This document shows positions 1 to 8,955 of a stretch of 37,144 nt of DNA, in pieces. The position numbers and the translations under genes are program-made. The stretch is from Saprospiraceae bacterium (lineage in GTDB: Bacteria > Bacteroidota > Bacteroidia > Chitinophagales > Saprospiraceae). The first letter of the stretch is position 1, and each line of letters opens with the position of its first letter. The notes under the pieces were generated by a model that saw nothing but the letters and a program-made list of their open reading frames with translations, was not told where the DNA came from and ran no database searches. Location: the NCBI GenBank assembly GCA_020436835.1, contig JAGQWZ010000090.1, forward strand, positions 1 to 37,144. Reading direction: 5' to 3'.

Positions 1-54
1 AGGAACGGCGACTTTCGAATGGAATTCAGTAAGTATTAAGGAATGATATCGGGC

Positions 55-75
55 GTGGCAGTTTGTGGCTGCCAC
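55..75. terminator. Hairpin downstream of the HtrA-like gene, possible weak terminator
   Basis: A perfect 7-bp inverted repeat, GTGGCAG at 55-61 and CTGCCAC at 69-75 with a 7-nt loop, lies 11 bases beyond the stop codon of the minus-strand protease gene. No T-tract follows it on the minus strand, so intrinsic termination is only a possibility. It could instead stabilise the 3' end of the transcript. Confidence 0.4.
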
Positions 76-86
76 CCCTCCTTGCA

Positions 87-1244
87 TCATTTCGAGGGAT
101 CAAGGACCAGCTTGATCTTCTTTGTTTCTTCTCCCCTTAATACCACCACTTCAATTTCATCGCCGGATTTGTACTTTTCGAGGCTTAGCAACAGATCTGC
201 ATTGTTCTTGATCTTCTCTTCATTGACACCCACAATGATATCTCCCAGAACAATTTCTCCCCGGCGGTTCCGGCCAATGGGTTGAATTCCGGCATTTGCT
301 GCCGCACTTCCGGATTGAACATCACTCACAACCGCTCCTTCCAGGCCGGCCCGGCTTACAATACTCTGACTGAGAAGTTCCACTCCGAGCGTCGGTCTTC
401 TGACTTTCCCATACTTGATCAAATCGCTCACTACCCAGTTGACCTGGTCTACAGGGATGGAAAAACCAATCCCGGCGTAGGCACCCGAAGGACTGTAAAT
501 GGCGGTATTGACTCCAATAAGTCTACCCTGAGAGTCCAGAAGCGGGCCTCCGGAATTACCCGGATTAATAGCCGCATCTGTCTGGATCACATCCCGGATC
601 GGGACCCCGGCCCGGCTCTTGATTTCCCGTCCCAACGCACTGATGATTCCGGTAGTCAGTGTTTGGTCAAGACCGAATGGATTACCAATAGCATATACGG
701 ATTGGCCAACCAACAGATCTCCTGATGTACCGATGGGTATCGGTACCAGTTGCTCCCTTGGTACTTTAATACGTAGGATCGCCAGGTCCTTCTCCCGGGC
801 ATAACCCACCAGGTCGGCTTCCCAGGTAGTCTGGTCAGAGAGCGTGACCGTGGCTTTATCTGCATCTTCAATTACGTGAAAATTCGTCACTATATGGCCT
901 TCTTTGTCCCAGACGAAACCAGATCCACTACCCTGAGGTATCTCGGTAATATCCCGAGTCCAGTAATCCTGCCGGTAAGTGGACGTATTGATGTAGGTGA
1001 CCGAAGGTGCGGCATCCTCAAATAAATCAATGGTGGTGATCTCCTGATCACTGAGTTCACGACGGGGTGTCACTGCCCGGGAATAAGAAGTTGGGGTGGC
1101 TATGGCAGGTGTGTCTTCCCCGACTTCAGTCGAGGGTTGCTCTGCAGCAATATCTTCTTTCAGCAAGCTGCCGGTGCCAACCAGATACCCGACGCCAAAG
1201 AAAGCTATCCAACTCAGAATTTTTAAAAATGCTTTAAGCTTCAT
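87..1244 (-). CDS. HtrA/Deg-type trypsin-like serine protease with one PDZ domain
   Basis: This 385-residue protein is an envelope quality-control protease of the HtrA/DegS/DegQ family. Residues 5-25 form a hydrophobic N-terminal anchor or uncleaved signal, so it should sit in the periplasm tethered to the inner membrane. The trypsin-like domain (about 70-275) carries the full triad: His123 in TNFHVIED, Asp153 in EKDLAILRI and Ser231 in GNSGGPLL. A single PDZ domain follows (about 283-380). The length and single PDZ fit short HtrA or DegS-like proteins rather than two-PDZ DegP. The gene is divergent from the M28 peptidase gene at 1463. The ATG at 1244 is chosen because it directly precedes the anchor. 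Triad and domain order are seen; the exact substrate is unknown. Confidence 0.93.
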   Translation of the reverse strand: MKLKAFLKILSWIAFFGVGYLVGTGSLLKEDIAAEQPSTEVGEDTPAIATPTSYSRAVTPRRELSDQEITTIDLFEDAAPSVTYINTSTYRQDYWTRDITEIPQGSGSGFVWDKEGHIVTNFHVIEDADKATVTLSDQTTWEADLVGYAREKDLAILRIKVPREQLVPIPIGTSGDLLVGQSVYAIGNPFGLDQTLTTGIISALGREIKSRAGVPIRDVIQTDAAINPGNSGGPLLDSQGRLIGVNTAIYSPSGAYAGIGFSIPVDQVNWVVSDLIKYGKVRRPTLGVELLSQSIVSRAGLEGAVVSDVQSGSAAANAGIQPIGRNRRGEIVLGDIIVGVNEEKIKNNADLLLSLEKYKSGDEIEVVVLRGEETKKIKLVLDPSK

Positions 1245-1291
1245 AACTCAAATAAATCTATTGTTGAAAATGAAACGACCAAAAGGGTACA

Positions 1292-1299
1292 CAAAGTTG
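1292..1299 (-). promoter_or_regulatory. Candidate -7 promoter element for the HtrA-like gene
   Basis: CAACTTTG on the minus strand, 48 bases upstream of the protease start codon, is one base from the Bacteroidota -7 consensus TAnnTTTG. The same GCAACTTTGT string recurs before the small membrane protein gene at 33986. No convincing TTTG -33 element is visible, so this is a moderate prediction. Confidence 0.4.
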
Positions 1300-1462
1300 C
1301 AGAATTTTGAAAAATTCCCTCAGGTATTACGATGCTAACCGGTTCCATATTTTGACCGGGGGACAAGCCCAGTCTTCCATGGCCCCCAGAATATTCCGGA
1401 TACTTTAATCAATTACAAATTTTCGTCTTACCTTTATTCAGGAACCATGTAGATATAGTACG

Positions 1463-3088
1463 ATGTTAACCTTCGAACCGGGTCAAGGCAGGTGTGAATT
1501 TCCTGTTCCTTTTGGCTGGCAGACCCTGCTGACTGCCTTTACCGTTATTTTCTTATGTCTTTCCACTCCCTCAAAAATCCTTAGCCAGGAAGAAATCAGT
1601 GCGGAGATCAATGAGTTGATACGTAAGCATGGACTCGAAAACAGTGAAGTCATGGAAATTGCCAGTTGGCTCACCGATGTATACGGTCCCAGACTTACCG
1701 GCTCCACGATGCTGGATAAGGCCACCGATTGGGCCGTTGAAACACTCAAAGGCTGGCAGCTTTCCAATGTACATTTGGAAGAATGGGGACCTTTTGGCCG
1801 TGGTTGGCAATTGGATCATTTTGAACTTCATTGCACCGCTCCATCCTACTTTCCGGTGATTGCCTACCCAAAAGCCTGGAGTCCCTCCACAGATGGCGAG
1901 ATTAGCGGGGAAGTCATCTATCTCAACGCGGCTTCCGGCGCCGAATTGGCTAAGTATAAAGGTAAGATCCAGGGAAAATTCATCCTTCTCGATACGATCC
2001 GGGAAGTAGAGGAGTGGTTTGATGCTCCGGCAAAAAGAGTTGATGATAAGGAACTTCTGCGCCTGGCAAACCTGAATGATCCTACGCCCCGCCGGGGAAG
2101 AGGATTCCGGGGAAGTGGCGCCCGATTCAGCGATACCCTGTGGACTTTTTTACAGGAAGAAGCTCCGGCGGCGGTTGTTGACCGCAGTTATAAAGGAGAC
2201 CTGGGTACCGTCTTTGTTTCAGGAGCCCGTACCGCTACCGGACGGCCTCAGGATCAGGATGTCAAGGTGATTCCCCAGGTCACGATGAGCATTGAGCACT
2301 ATAACCGCATCTTCCGTCTGTTACAGAAGGAAATTCCGGTCACTCTATCCATGCAGTTAAATAGCCACTACACCAATCCGGATGGTATGGAACACAATAT
2401 CATTGCGGAAATTCCCGGTACAGACCTCCCTGATGAAGTGGTCATGTTTGGAGCGCATTTTGACTCCTGGCACTCAAGTACAGGAGCTACCGACAATGGT
2501 GCGGGGTCAGCAGTCATGATGGAGGTAGCCAGGATTCTGTTGAAGACGATGGAAGATTCCGGGATTAAGCCAAGACGCACACTAAGACTGGCTCTTTGGA
2601 CCGGAGAGGAGCAGGGCTTGTTTGGATCTCGAGCCTACGTACGTGAGCACTATGCCAATACCGATCCCTTTGGCAATGCGCTAGAGATCATGCCATCTGC
2701 CGAAAAGGTCTCCGGTTATTACAACTTAGACAACGGCACAGGAAAGATCCGGGGAGTACACCTGCAGGGTAATACAGCAGTCGGCCCGGTCTTCCGTGAT
2801 TTCCTGGAACCCTTTCAGGATTTGGAGGCTACAACTTTGAGCCTTGGTAACACGGGAGGAACCGATCATCTTTCCTTTGATGCCGTAGGAATCCCTGCGT
2901 TTCAATTTATCCAGGATCCCATTGCCTACGGCACCCGCACTCATCACAGCAATATGGATAATTGGGACCACCTGGTCGAAGACGATTTAAAACAAGCAGC
3001 TACGGTGATCGCCTCCTTTGTGTGGCATACCTCCCAGCGTGATGAGAGGCTACCCCGAAAATCGATCGACGAAAACCTTAAGCAATAA
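1463..3088 (+). CDS. Secreted M28-family zinc metallopeptidase
   Basis: A 541-residue peptidase of family M28 (aminopeptidase/carboxypeptidase Q type), predicted to release amino acids from peptides outside the inner membrane. Residues about 20-41 are a signal peptide preceded by an unusually long polar stretch; no later ATG fits before the mature domain, so the ATG at 1463 is kept. The C-terminal half has the co-catalytic zinc ligands: His332 in GAHFDSWH, Asp344 in ATDNGAG, catalytic Glu382/Glu383 in GEEQGLFGS, Asp423 in YNLDNG and a terminal His in RTHHSNMD (494-495). Residues about 130-260 look like a PA-type insertion. The gene lies 18 bp upstream of the next gene on the same strand, so co-transcription is likely. 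A TACCTTTA stretch just upstream resembles a -7 element. Confidence 0.92.
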   Translation: MLTFEPGQGRCEFPVPFGWQTLLTAFTVIFLCLSTPSKILSQEEISAEINELIRKHGLENSEVMEIASWLTDVYGPRLTGSTMLDKATDWAVETLKGWQLSNVHLEEWGPFGRGWQLDHFELHCTAPSYFPVIAYPKAWSPSTDGEISGEVIYLNAASGAELAKYKGKIQGKFILLDTIREVEEWFDAPAKRVDDKELLRLANLNDPTPRRGRGFRGSGARFSDTLWTFLQEEAPAAVVDRSYKGDLGTVFVSGARTATGRPQDQDVKVIPQVTMSIEHYNRIFRLLQKEIPVTLSMQLNSHYTNPDGMEHNIIAEIPGTDLPDEVVMFGAHFDSWHSSTGATDNGAGSAVMMEVARILLKTMEDSGIKPRRTLRLALWTGEEQGLFGSRAYVREHYANTDPFGNALEIMPSAEKVSGYYNLDNGTGKIRGVHLQGNTAVGPVFRDFLEPFQDLEATTLSLGNTGGTDHLSFDAVGIPAFQFIQDPIAYGTRTHHSNMDNWDHLVEDDLKQAATVIASFVWHTSQRDERLPRKSIDENLKQ

Positions 3089-3106
3089 AAAGATAACTAA
3101 AAATAT

Positions 3107-4414
3107 ATGTCAAAGAACCTGTCCACAAGAATTTCAACTTTAGTATTCATTACACTAAGCCTTTTGTTTGTCGCCTGTAATAGCGATATGGCACCGGAAG
3201 AATCCAAACCCATGTTTGCCACCGCACCAGGGGATGACAGTTTAACCCTACCAGATGGCTTTGATGTAGTGGTCGTCGTAGACACACTGGGGCGGGGAAG
3301 ACATCTGGCCGTGCGTGAGAACGGTGACATTTATGTACACCTCAGAAGTAAAACGGCAGAAGGACATTCCTTGGTGGCCTTGAGGGATACTACGGGAGAC
3401 GGCAAGGCAGATATGATCGAAAGTTTTGGGGAGTATCCCGGGACAGGGATCGAAATCCATAAGAACCACCTGTATTTCGCCACCACCAGCAGGATCTACC
3501 GTACGGCTCTGTCTGATGAGCTCGTGCCGGCTGGTCCTATCGACACGATTGCGCTTCTGGAAGGCGGAGAAGGCGGTCACTCGGAAAAGGAGTTTACCTT
3601 CGACAACCAGGGAAATATGTACGTCAATGTGGGCTCTCTCTCCAACGCCTGCGAAGAACCATTACGTACTGCGGCCTCTAAGGGACCGGATCCTTGCGTG
3701 GAGCTCGACAAAAGAGCAGGGATCTGGAGATTTAATGACAGTCAGACCATGCAAACCCAGACCAAAGAAATGCGTTTTGCCACCGGCATCAGAAATGCCG
3801 TAGCCATCAACTGGGACCCCGCCTCCGGGAGCCTTTATGCGGTATCGCATGGAAGAGACGATCTTCACCGATATTGGCCAGACCTTTTTACGGAAGATCA
3901 GAATGTGGAACTACCGGCAGAAGAGTTCCTCCAGGTGAGTGAAGGAGATGATTTCGGATGGCCGTATTGCTACTACGACCCATTGGAGAAACAACGATTT
4001 CTGAACCCGGAATATGGCGGAGATGGGAAGACAGTCGGCCGTTGCTCGGAGGCAAAGATGCCATTGATTGGTTTTCCCGGGCATTGGGGTCCAAATGATA
4101 TACTATTTTATCAGGGAGATATGTTTCCTGAGAAGTACAAACACGGGGCGTTTATCGCATTCCATGGTTCCTGGAACCGTTTAGGTCATAATCAGGCCGG
4201 ATTTAAAGTGGTCTTTGTCCCCATGCAGAATGGACAGGTGACCGGAGATTATGAAGTATTTGCCGATGGTTTTATCGGCGCCGATTCCATCAAGGCACCG
4301 GGAGAAGCTTTGCATCGTCCTTGTGGATTGGCGGAGGGACCGGATGGTTCCATTTATATCTTGGATTCGGTCAAAGGACGACTTTGGCGTATTGTACACA
4401 CACCTGACGCGTAG
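3107..4414 (+). CDS. PQQ-type sugar (sorbosone/glucose) dehydrogenase-like lipoprotein
   Basis: A 435-residue beta-propeller lipoprotein. The lipobox LLFVAC puts the lipidated cysteine at residue 24. Family-like blocks are EGGEGGHSEKEFTFDNQG (about 145-162), FATGIRNAVAINWDP, GDDFGWPYCYYDP, HGSWNRLGHNQAGFKVVF and the C-terminal GLAEGPDGSIYILDSVKG. These match the glucose/sorbosone dehydrogenase group (COG2133, GSDH), whose members oxidise sugars using PQQ in the periplasm. There is no attached cytochrome c domain, which many relatives in this phylum carry, so the electron acceptor is unclear. It follows the M28 gene by 18 bp and is probably in the same operon. Catalytic activity is inferred from family only, since PQQ-binding residues were not verified. 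Confidence 0.85.
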   Translation: MSKNLSTRISTLVFITLSLLFVACNSDMAPEESKPMFATAPGDDSLTLPDGFDVVVVVDTLGRGRHLAVRENGDIYVHLRSKTAEGHSLVALRDTTGDGKADMIESFGEYPGTGIEIHKNHLYFATTSRIYRTALSDELVPAGPIDTIALLEGGEGGHSEKEFTFDNQGNMYVNVGSLSNACEEPLRTAASKGPDPCVELDKRAGIWRFNDSQTMQTQTKEMRFATGIRNAVAINWDPASGSLYAVSHGRDDLHRYWPDLFTEDQNVELPAEEFLQVSEGDDFGWPYCYYDPLEKQRFLNPEYGGDGKTVGRCSEAKMPLIGFPGHWGPNDILFYQGDMFPEKYKHGAFIAFHGSWNRLGHNQAGFKVVFVPMQNGQVTGDYEVFADGFIGADSIKAPGEALHRPCGLAEGPDGSIYILDSVKGRLWRIVHTPDA

Positions 4415-4471
4415 TAGATAATCCTGGGCACGAACGCACCCAATACCTTGGATTAACAGAATTGATGATTT

Positions 4472-4484
4472 ACCGAAATTCGGT
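4472..4484. promoter_or_regulatory. 13-bp perfect palindrome upstream of the amine oxidase gene
   Basis: ACCGAAATTCGGT reads the same on both strands around a single central base. It sits 31 bases before the amine oxidase ATG, where an operator or promoter-proximal site would be expected. No repressor gene is adjacent, so regulator and function are unknown. Confidence 0.3.
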
Positions 4485-4515
4485 GAATTCCTGATTTATC
4501 TGTCATGGGTCCGCC

Positions 4516-5871
4516 ATGATGGTACACCGGTATGATCATCATACAAAAAACTACAAGTTGTCAACTGAACGCTTATATGATGTCATAGTCGTGGGCGCTG
4601 GGTTATCCGGCTTATCTGCTTCCCAACAACTGCTATTGGCTGGCAAAGATGTGCTTGTCCTGGAGGCCGGTATGCAAGCCGGAGGTAAAATCGAGAGTAA
4701 ACTGGTTGAAGACCTGGTATTAGACCTGGGTGCACAGTGGATTTCACCCGGATATGAACAGGTATTGCAGCTCTGTGAATTACTGGGTCTGCAGGTTGAA
4801 AAGAAAGAATTTCCCGGAAAGAACTTCTACGCCACCAATGGAATCAGGAAATATTTTACCGGTATGATCCCCACCCATAAGATAAGCGACAGACTTAATG
4901 CATCACGGCTGCTCAGCGGTCTTGAAAAAACCAGAATTCCCGATCCGGAAAAACCCTGGCTGGGGTCCGATGCCAACAAGTTGGATAAACTCCGTTTTGG
5001 CCATTACATAAAGCAAAAGACCTATAGTTCGAATTACTCAGAAATGATCCGCAACATTGTCGAATCGAGATTTCTAAACGGTATAAATCAAGTCTCTGCT
5101 CTGGAAGCGATTAACAATTGGAAGGCAGGTTCCAATGGGGACAAATGGGTTATCGTGGGCGGTATGGATCAGTTGGTAAGAAAGTTGACTCAGGAGGTAG
5201 ATATTCACTATCAGCAACCGGTAACTTCGGTTATTCAGGAAGGGAGGTTGTTGAAAATTAAAACCTTGAACAGAAATTATCGCTGCCGAAGTGCAATCAT
5301 AGCTATACCTCCCTTACAGGCTGCCGGGATAAATTATATCCCTGCCGTTAGCGGAGGTAAGGAAAAACTGTGGAATTCGATTGAAGGAGGCAGGATTATC
5401 AAGTCACTATTGGTTTTCGAAAGTCAAGCCTGGAAGAAAGGCCTCTGGAGTGGTCAGGGATTCTTCAATGAAGATTATGCATTTAATGCACTATTTGACA
5501 TTGGTACGGCAGGCCAGGCCAGGGACATACTTTGCACTTATACCATAGGGGACCGATGTAGAAAATTGGAAGGCCTGACTGAAGCTGAAAAAAAAGAACT
5601 GATCCTTCACCAGGTGAAATCGATCCTTCAGATGCCGACGGACACACAAGTCAGGCATTTTCTGATCCGGGATTGGAAAACTCCTCCCAATGGTCCCGGA
5701 GCGTACCATATTTTTCCTCCCGGTACATTAACCGATTATGCCGCATATATCGACCAAAGAGAAGGTCAGATATACTGGGCCGCGGCGGAATATGATCATC
5801 TCTTCCGGGGTACACTGGAAGGAGCCGTTCGTTCGGGGCGAAAAGCAGCAGACGCTATTTTGGGCATTTAA
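4516..5871 (+). CDS. FAD-dependent amine oxidase family protein
   Basis: A 451-residue flavoprotein of the monoamine oxidase/phytoene desaturase superfamily. The dinucleotide-binding motif VIVVGAGLSGLSA (about 23-35) is followed by the ribose-binding acidic residue Glu50 in LVLEAG, and GAQWISPG (about 72-79) matches the second FAD-contact block of amine oxidases. The C-terminal block IYWAAAEYDHLFRGTLEGAV (about 419-438), then RSGRKAA, corresponds to the FAD/substrate-contact segment near the end of MAOs. No signal peptide is visible, so it is probably cytoplasmic. It stands alone, 101 bp after the dehydrogenase-like gene. The substrate (primary amine, polyamine or amino acid) cannot be told from sequence. 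Confidence 0.88.
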   Translation: MMVHRYDHHTKNYKLSTERLYDVIVVGAGLSGLSASQQLLLAGKDVLVLEAGMQAGGKIESKLVEDLVLDLGAQWISPGYEQVLQLCELLGLQVEKKEFPGKNFYATNGIRKYFTGMIPTHKISDRLNASRLLSGLEKTRIPDPEKPWLGSDANKLDKLRFGHYIKQKTYSSNYSEMIRNIVESRFLNGINQVSALEAINNWKAGSNGDKWVIVGGMDQLVRKLTQEVDIHYQQPVTSVIQEGRLLKIKTLNRNYRCRSAIIAIPPLQAAGINYIPAVSGGKEKLWNSIEGGRIIKSLLVFESQAWKKGLWSGQGFFNEDYAFNALFDIGTAGQARDILCTYTIGDRCRKLEGLTEAEKKELILHQVKSILQMPTDTQVRHFLIRDWKTPPNGPGAYHIFPPGTLTDYAAYIDQREGQIYWAAAEYDHLFRGTLEGAVRSGRKAADAILGI

Positions 5872-5937
5872 TGCTCAACGGGAACTTTGTATCGTAAAAC
5901 ACGTTACATATTTTATGTATCATAATTTACGGTTAAA

Positions 5938-7065
5938 ATGATAAACCCTTTTGTTATCTACGGATATAGCGGGCCGCAATGGTTCTGTGACCGGGAATCG
6001 GAGCTGAGTTCACTGATAGAATCATTTGACAACCACCGTTATTTACTACTTTATTCCATGCGCAGGCTGGGAAAAACCGGGCTAATACACCACTTTCATC
6101 ATACTCTGAGTGAAAGGAAAAAAGTAATACCGATCTATCTGGATGTGCAGCATACCAATAGTGATCAGGAATTTGTATCACAATTGATTACACAGACTAT
6201 TTCGAAAATCGAGAAATCTCAAACCGGTCTTTTAAACCGGATTCAAACGCTTTTTTCGTCTTTGCGACCAACCATTTCTTTTGATCCCTTCACCAATCTT
6301 CCCACTGTTGAATTGCAAATAAAGGAGCCAAAACAGGTACAGTTAACTTTAGATATTTTTTTTGAGATGCTGGGTAAATTAAACAACCACTTTCAAATAT
6401 CAATCGACGAATTCCAACAAATTGCAAATTATTCCTCTCCATCTTTTATTGATGCAGCCATACGAGGTAATATTCACAAAATAAAAAACACACATTTTCT
6501 TTTTTCCGGCAGTCAGAGACATTTATTACTGAACTTATTCAGTAATTCTAAAAAGCCCTTTTTTAATATGGTGGATCAACTGCAGTTAAAAACACTGGAT
6601 CATCAGATTTATGCTGATTTTATTCAAAATCATTTCACAAATCATAAACAGAAAATAGATGCTTCCATCGTTGAAGATATACTTACATGGACCCGGTCAC
6701 ATACTTATCACACCCAGTATTTTTGTAACCGGTTATTTGCCCAGGGGCATAAAAAAATCATCCCCCAACATATTGAAAAAATAAAAAGAGAAATACTATA
6801 CACTTTTGAACCAAATTATTTACAACTGCGAGCTACTAATAGCCCGGTACAATGGAAACTACTTACAGCCATAGCAAAAGAAGAATCCGTCACCAATATA
6901 AGCAGCCGTGATTTCCTCTCCAGGTACCAACTCGCCCAGTCCAGTGCTCACCAGGCCATGAATGTCCTTCTGGAAAAAGAAATACTTTATGAAGTCAGAC
7001 AAAAGGATAAAAACATTATCATCATTTATGATCCGTTCTTCTCCCGATGGTTGCAGGAGATATAG
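5938..7065 (+). CDS. AAA ATPase of the archaeal-type (ATPase_2) group
   Basis: A 375-residue P-loop ATPase. The nucleotide-binding loop is the variant YSMRRLGKTG (39-48), characteristic of the pfam01637-like STAND/archaeal ATPases that begin with a conserved RE..L..L block, here RESELSSLIE (19-28). Walker B is ISIDEFQQ (154-161), with a sensor-like FLFSGSQRHLL at 188-198. The last 75 residues (about 300-375) look like a winged helix (ISSRDFLSRYQLAQSSAHQA). Members often couple ATP hydrolysis to DNA or partner binding, but their roles are mostly unknown. The gene is visibly richer in A/T runs than its neighbours and has no functional partner here, which suggests horizontal acquisition. Start is at 5938, 66 bp after the amine oxidase stop. 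Confidence 0.85.
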   Translation: MINPFVIYGYSGPQWFCDRESELSSLIESFDNHRYLLLYSMRRLGKTGLIHHFHHTLSERKKVIPIYLDVQHTNSDQEFVSQLITQTISKIEKSQTGLLNRIQTLFSSLRPTISFDPFTNLPTVELQIKEPKQVQLTLDIFFEMLGKLNNHFQISIDEFQQIANYSSPSFIDAAIRGNIHKIKNTHFLFSGSQRHLLLNLFSNSKKPFFNMVDQLQLKTLDHQIYADFIQNHFTNHKQKIDASIVEDILTWTRSHTYHTQYFCNRLFAQGHKKIIPQHIEKIKREILYTFEPNYLQLRATNSPVQWKLLTAIAKEESVTNISSRDFLSRYQLAQSSAHQAMNVLLEKEILYEVRQKDKNIIIIYDPFFSRWLQEI

Positions 7066-7169
7066 TATTATTTCCACGATCTCCAGTGGACGGTAACATT
7101 CAAATCGAATGCATAAGTATTACAGTAACCCAGGTGCCAATTGGCATTCTTCATCTTTTATTAAAAAAA

Positions 7170-8843
7170 TCATTCCCGGAAACCTGGTCCTTTTACAAAC
7201 CTTCCTGGAGTAGCGCCGGTATGTTCACCATCCCTTAGTACCTGCTCACCATTTACGAAAACATCATATACACCGGTGGCATACTGGTGGGGATTTTCAA
7301 AAGTGGCATGGTCTGATATTTCATCCGGATCAAAAATGACCATATCGGCGTAATATCCCGGCGAAAGCAAACCTCTTTTTTTTATCTTTAATTTTTCTGC
7401 AGAGAGGGAGGTCAATTTCCTGATGGCTTCCTGCAATGAAATAACCTTTTCTTCACGTACATATTTTCCTAAAAGCCTGGCTACATTTCCGTAAGCTCTC
7501 GGATGCGTACTTTTATTCAAGAAAATTCCCTCAGCAGCCAGCGCCCCCGCATCAGACCCAAAAGAAATATATGGGAGGGCGATTTGTTTTTTAATGTTTT
7601 CTTCCGACATCAGGAAATAGACGGTACCCACCCGGCTTCCATCCTGTATTACCAAATCAATAATTGTTTCTTCCGGGTTGGTACCACGCATTGCGGATAC
7701 TTCAGCCAGATTCATGCCGGTATACTTTCTTAAGGAGTCGTTTCTAAAATCTACAAATAACACCCGCGAAGGATCCCCCGCTGAAAAATACAGATTTTCC
7801 CAATCCATTGCATCCGTCTTCATTTCTGCTATCACCTTCTTTCGTATACCCGGATCCTGTAGCCGCTTTTTCCATGCGTCATACCCTCCCTCCTGTACCC
7901 AGGGTGGCATGGCCGCGTCCAATCCGGTAGCACCGGCCGGATAATTGTACATATCGGCGCTGATATTCAAGCCCTGCTGTCGTGCACTGTCAATTTTTTC
8001 AATGACCCGGTCCATTTTAGGCCAATTATTTTTACCCCCTGCCTTAAGATGATATATCTCGGCATCGATGCCTGCTTGCGAAGCGATTCGAATCACTTCG
8101 TCCACCGCCTCCAGTAATTTATTCCCTTCACTACGCATGTGGGTGATATAAAGTCCATCAAATTTTGCGGCTTCTTCACAAAGTGCGATCAACTCATCCG
8201 TCTTTGCATAGAAAGCCGGCGCGTAGATCAGGGAGGATCCCACTCCTAAAGCTCCTTCTTCCATCGCCTCTCTCACCAGAGCGCGCATGTTCTCCAGCTC
8301 GGTATCCGTTGGAGCCCGGTCTTCATATCCTAATTCGTGCACCCGAACGCTAGTGGCTCCCACGAAAGAGGCTACATTCGGCGAAACTCCCTTTTCTTCG
8401 AGAAAATTCAGGTAATCTCCCAGCGTAGTCCACTCGATATTAAATTTGATGTCATCCTGAAATTGCAGCATTTCGGTTTTCATCGACTCATTAAGTGGTC
8501 CCATGGACATCCCCTCTCCCATCACTTCCAGGGTGACGCCTTGTTTCAGATCACTCATCCCCCGACCATCTTCTATAAGACTTTCGGTCGCCCAGCTCAA
8601 CATATTGATGAATCCGGGACTTACTGCTTTACCTCCTGCATCAATGACTCTCTTACCTTCACCGGAAAGGGACGGGCCCACCGCTGCAATAGTATCTGCA
8701 TTTACGCCAATCATCCCCTCAAATGGTGCATCACCGGTACCATTATATATGACGGCATTTTTTATGAGCAAATCATACTGCTCCTTTTGCGAACAAGCAA
8801 TAATTAATACACTACAAAGAATGATTGGTAAGCGCCTTTTCAT
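7170..8843 (-). CDS. N-acyl-D-amino-acid deacylase-like amidohydrolase lipoprotein, HxH motif absent
   Basis: A 557-residue lipoprotein (lipobox ending LIIAC, Cys17) of the D-aminoacylase/N-acyl-D-glutamate deacylase branch of the amidohydrolase superfamily (Amidohydro_3). The beta-sandwich start YDLLIKNAVIYNGTG (23-37) and C-terminal ADMVIFDPDEI are typical. The barrel keeps THMRSEG (His235), YHLKAGG (His265), GSDAGAL (Asp431) and THPRAYG (His447). At the position where relatives read PGFIDxHTH, this protein has PGFINMLSWA (76-85), so the first two histidine metal ligands are missing. It may use an altered metal site or a different chemistry. The gene is convergent with the ATPase gene and divergent from the second M28 gene, with which it may share peptide or peptidoglycan-turnover substrates. 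Confidence 0.87.
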   Translation of the reverse strand: MKRRLPIILCSVLIIACSQKEQYDLLIKNAVIYNGTGDAPFEGMIGVNADTIAAVGPSLSGEGKRVIDAGGKAVSPGFINMLSWATESLIEDGRGMSDLKQGVTLEVMGEGMSMGPLNESMKTEMLQFQDDIKFNIEWTTLGDYLNFLEEKGVSPNVASFVGATSVRVHELGYEDRAPTDTELENMRALVREAMEEGALGVGSSLIYAPAFYAKTDELIALCEEAAKFDGLYITHMRSEGNKLLEAVDEVIRIASQAGIDAEIYHLKAGGKNNWPKMDRVIEKIDSARQQGLNISADMYNYPAGATGLDAAMPPWVQEGGYDAWKKRLQDPGIRKKVIAEMKTDAMDWENLYFSAGDPSRVLFVDFRNDSLRKYTGMNLAEVSAMRGTNPEETIIDLVIQDGSRVGTVYFLMSEENIKKQIALPYISFGSDAGALAAEGIFLNKSTHPRAYGNVARLLGKYVREEKVISLQEAIRKLTSLSAEKLKIKKRGLLSPGYYADMVIFDPDEISDHATFENPHQYATGVYDVFVNGEQVLRDGEHTGATPGRFVKGPGFRE

Positions 8844-8897
8844 ATTAGTGATGATTTACCTCACTCAAGATAGTGAAATCAATAGCATCTTTTCCCT

Positions 8898-8915
8898 GGC
8901 GGATCAGTGACCGCC
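8898..8915. promoter_or_regulatory. Inverted repeat GGCGG-N8-CCGCC in a divergent promoter region
   Basis: The 112-bp gap between the divergent amidohydrolase and M28 genes contains GGCGG (8898-8902) and CCGCC (8911-8915), a GC-rich inverted repeat in AT-richer surroundings. Its position would suit a site controlling both genes, but no regulator is encoded nearby. Confidence 0.25.
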
Positions 8916-8955
8916 TGCAACTATTCGCTATTTTTCCGGTTGAAATCACCATGAC

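Noticed and set aside
7135..7146. TGCCAATTGGCA palindrome as a terminator or operator
   Set aside because: It lies between convergent genes with only a 4-bp stem and no clean T-tract; the length is compatible with chance.
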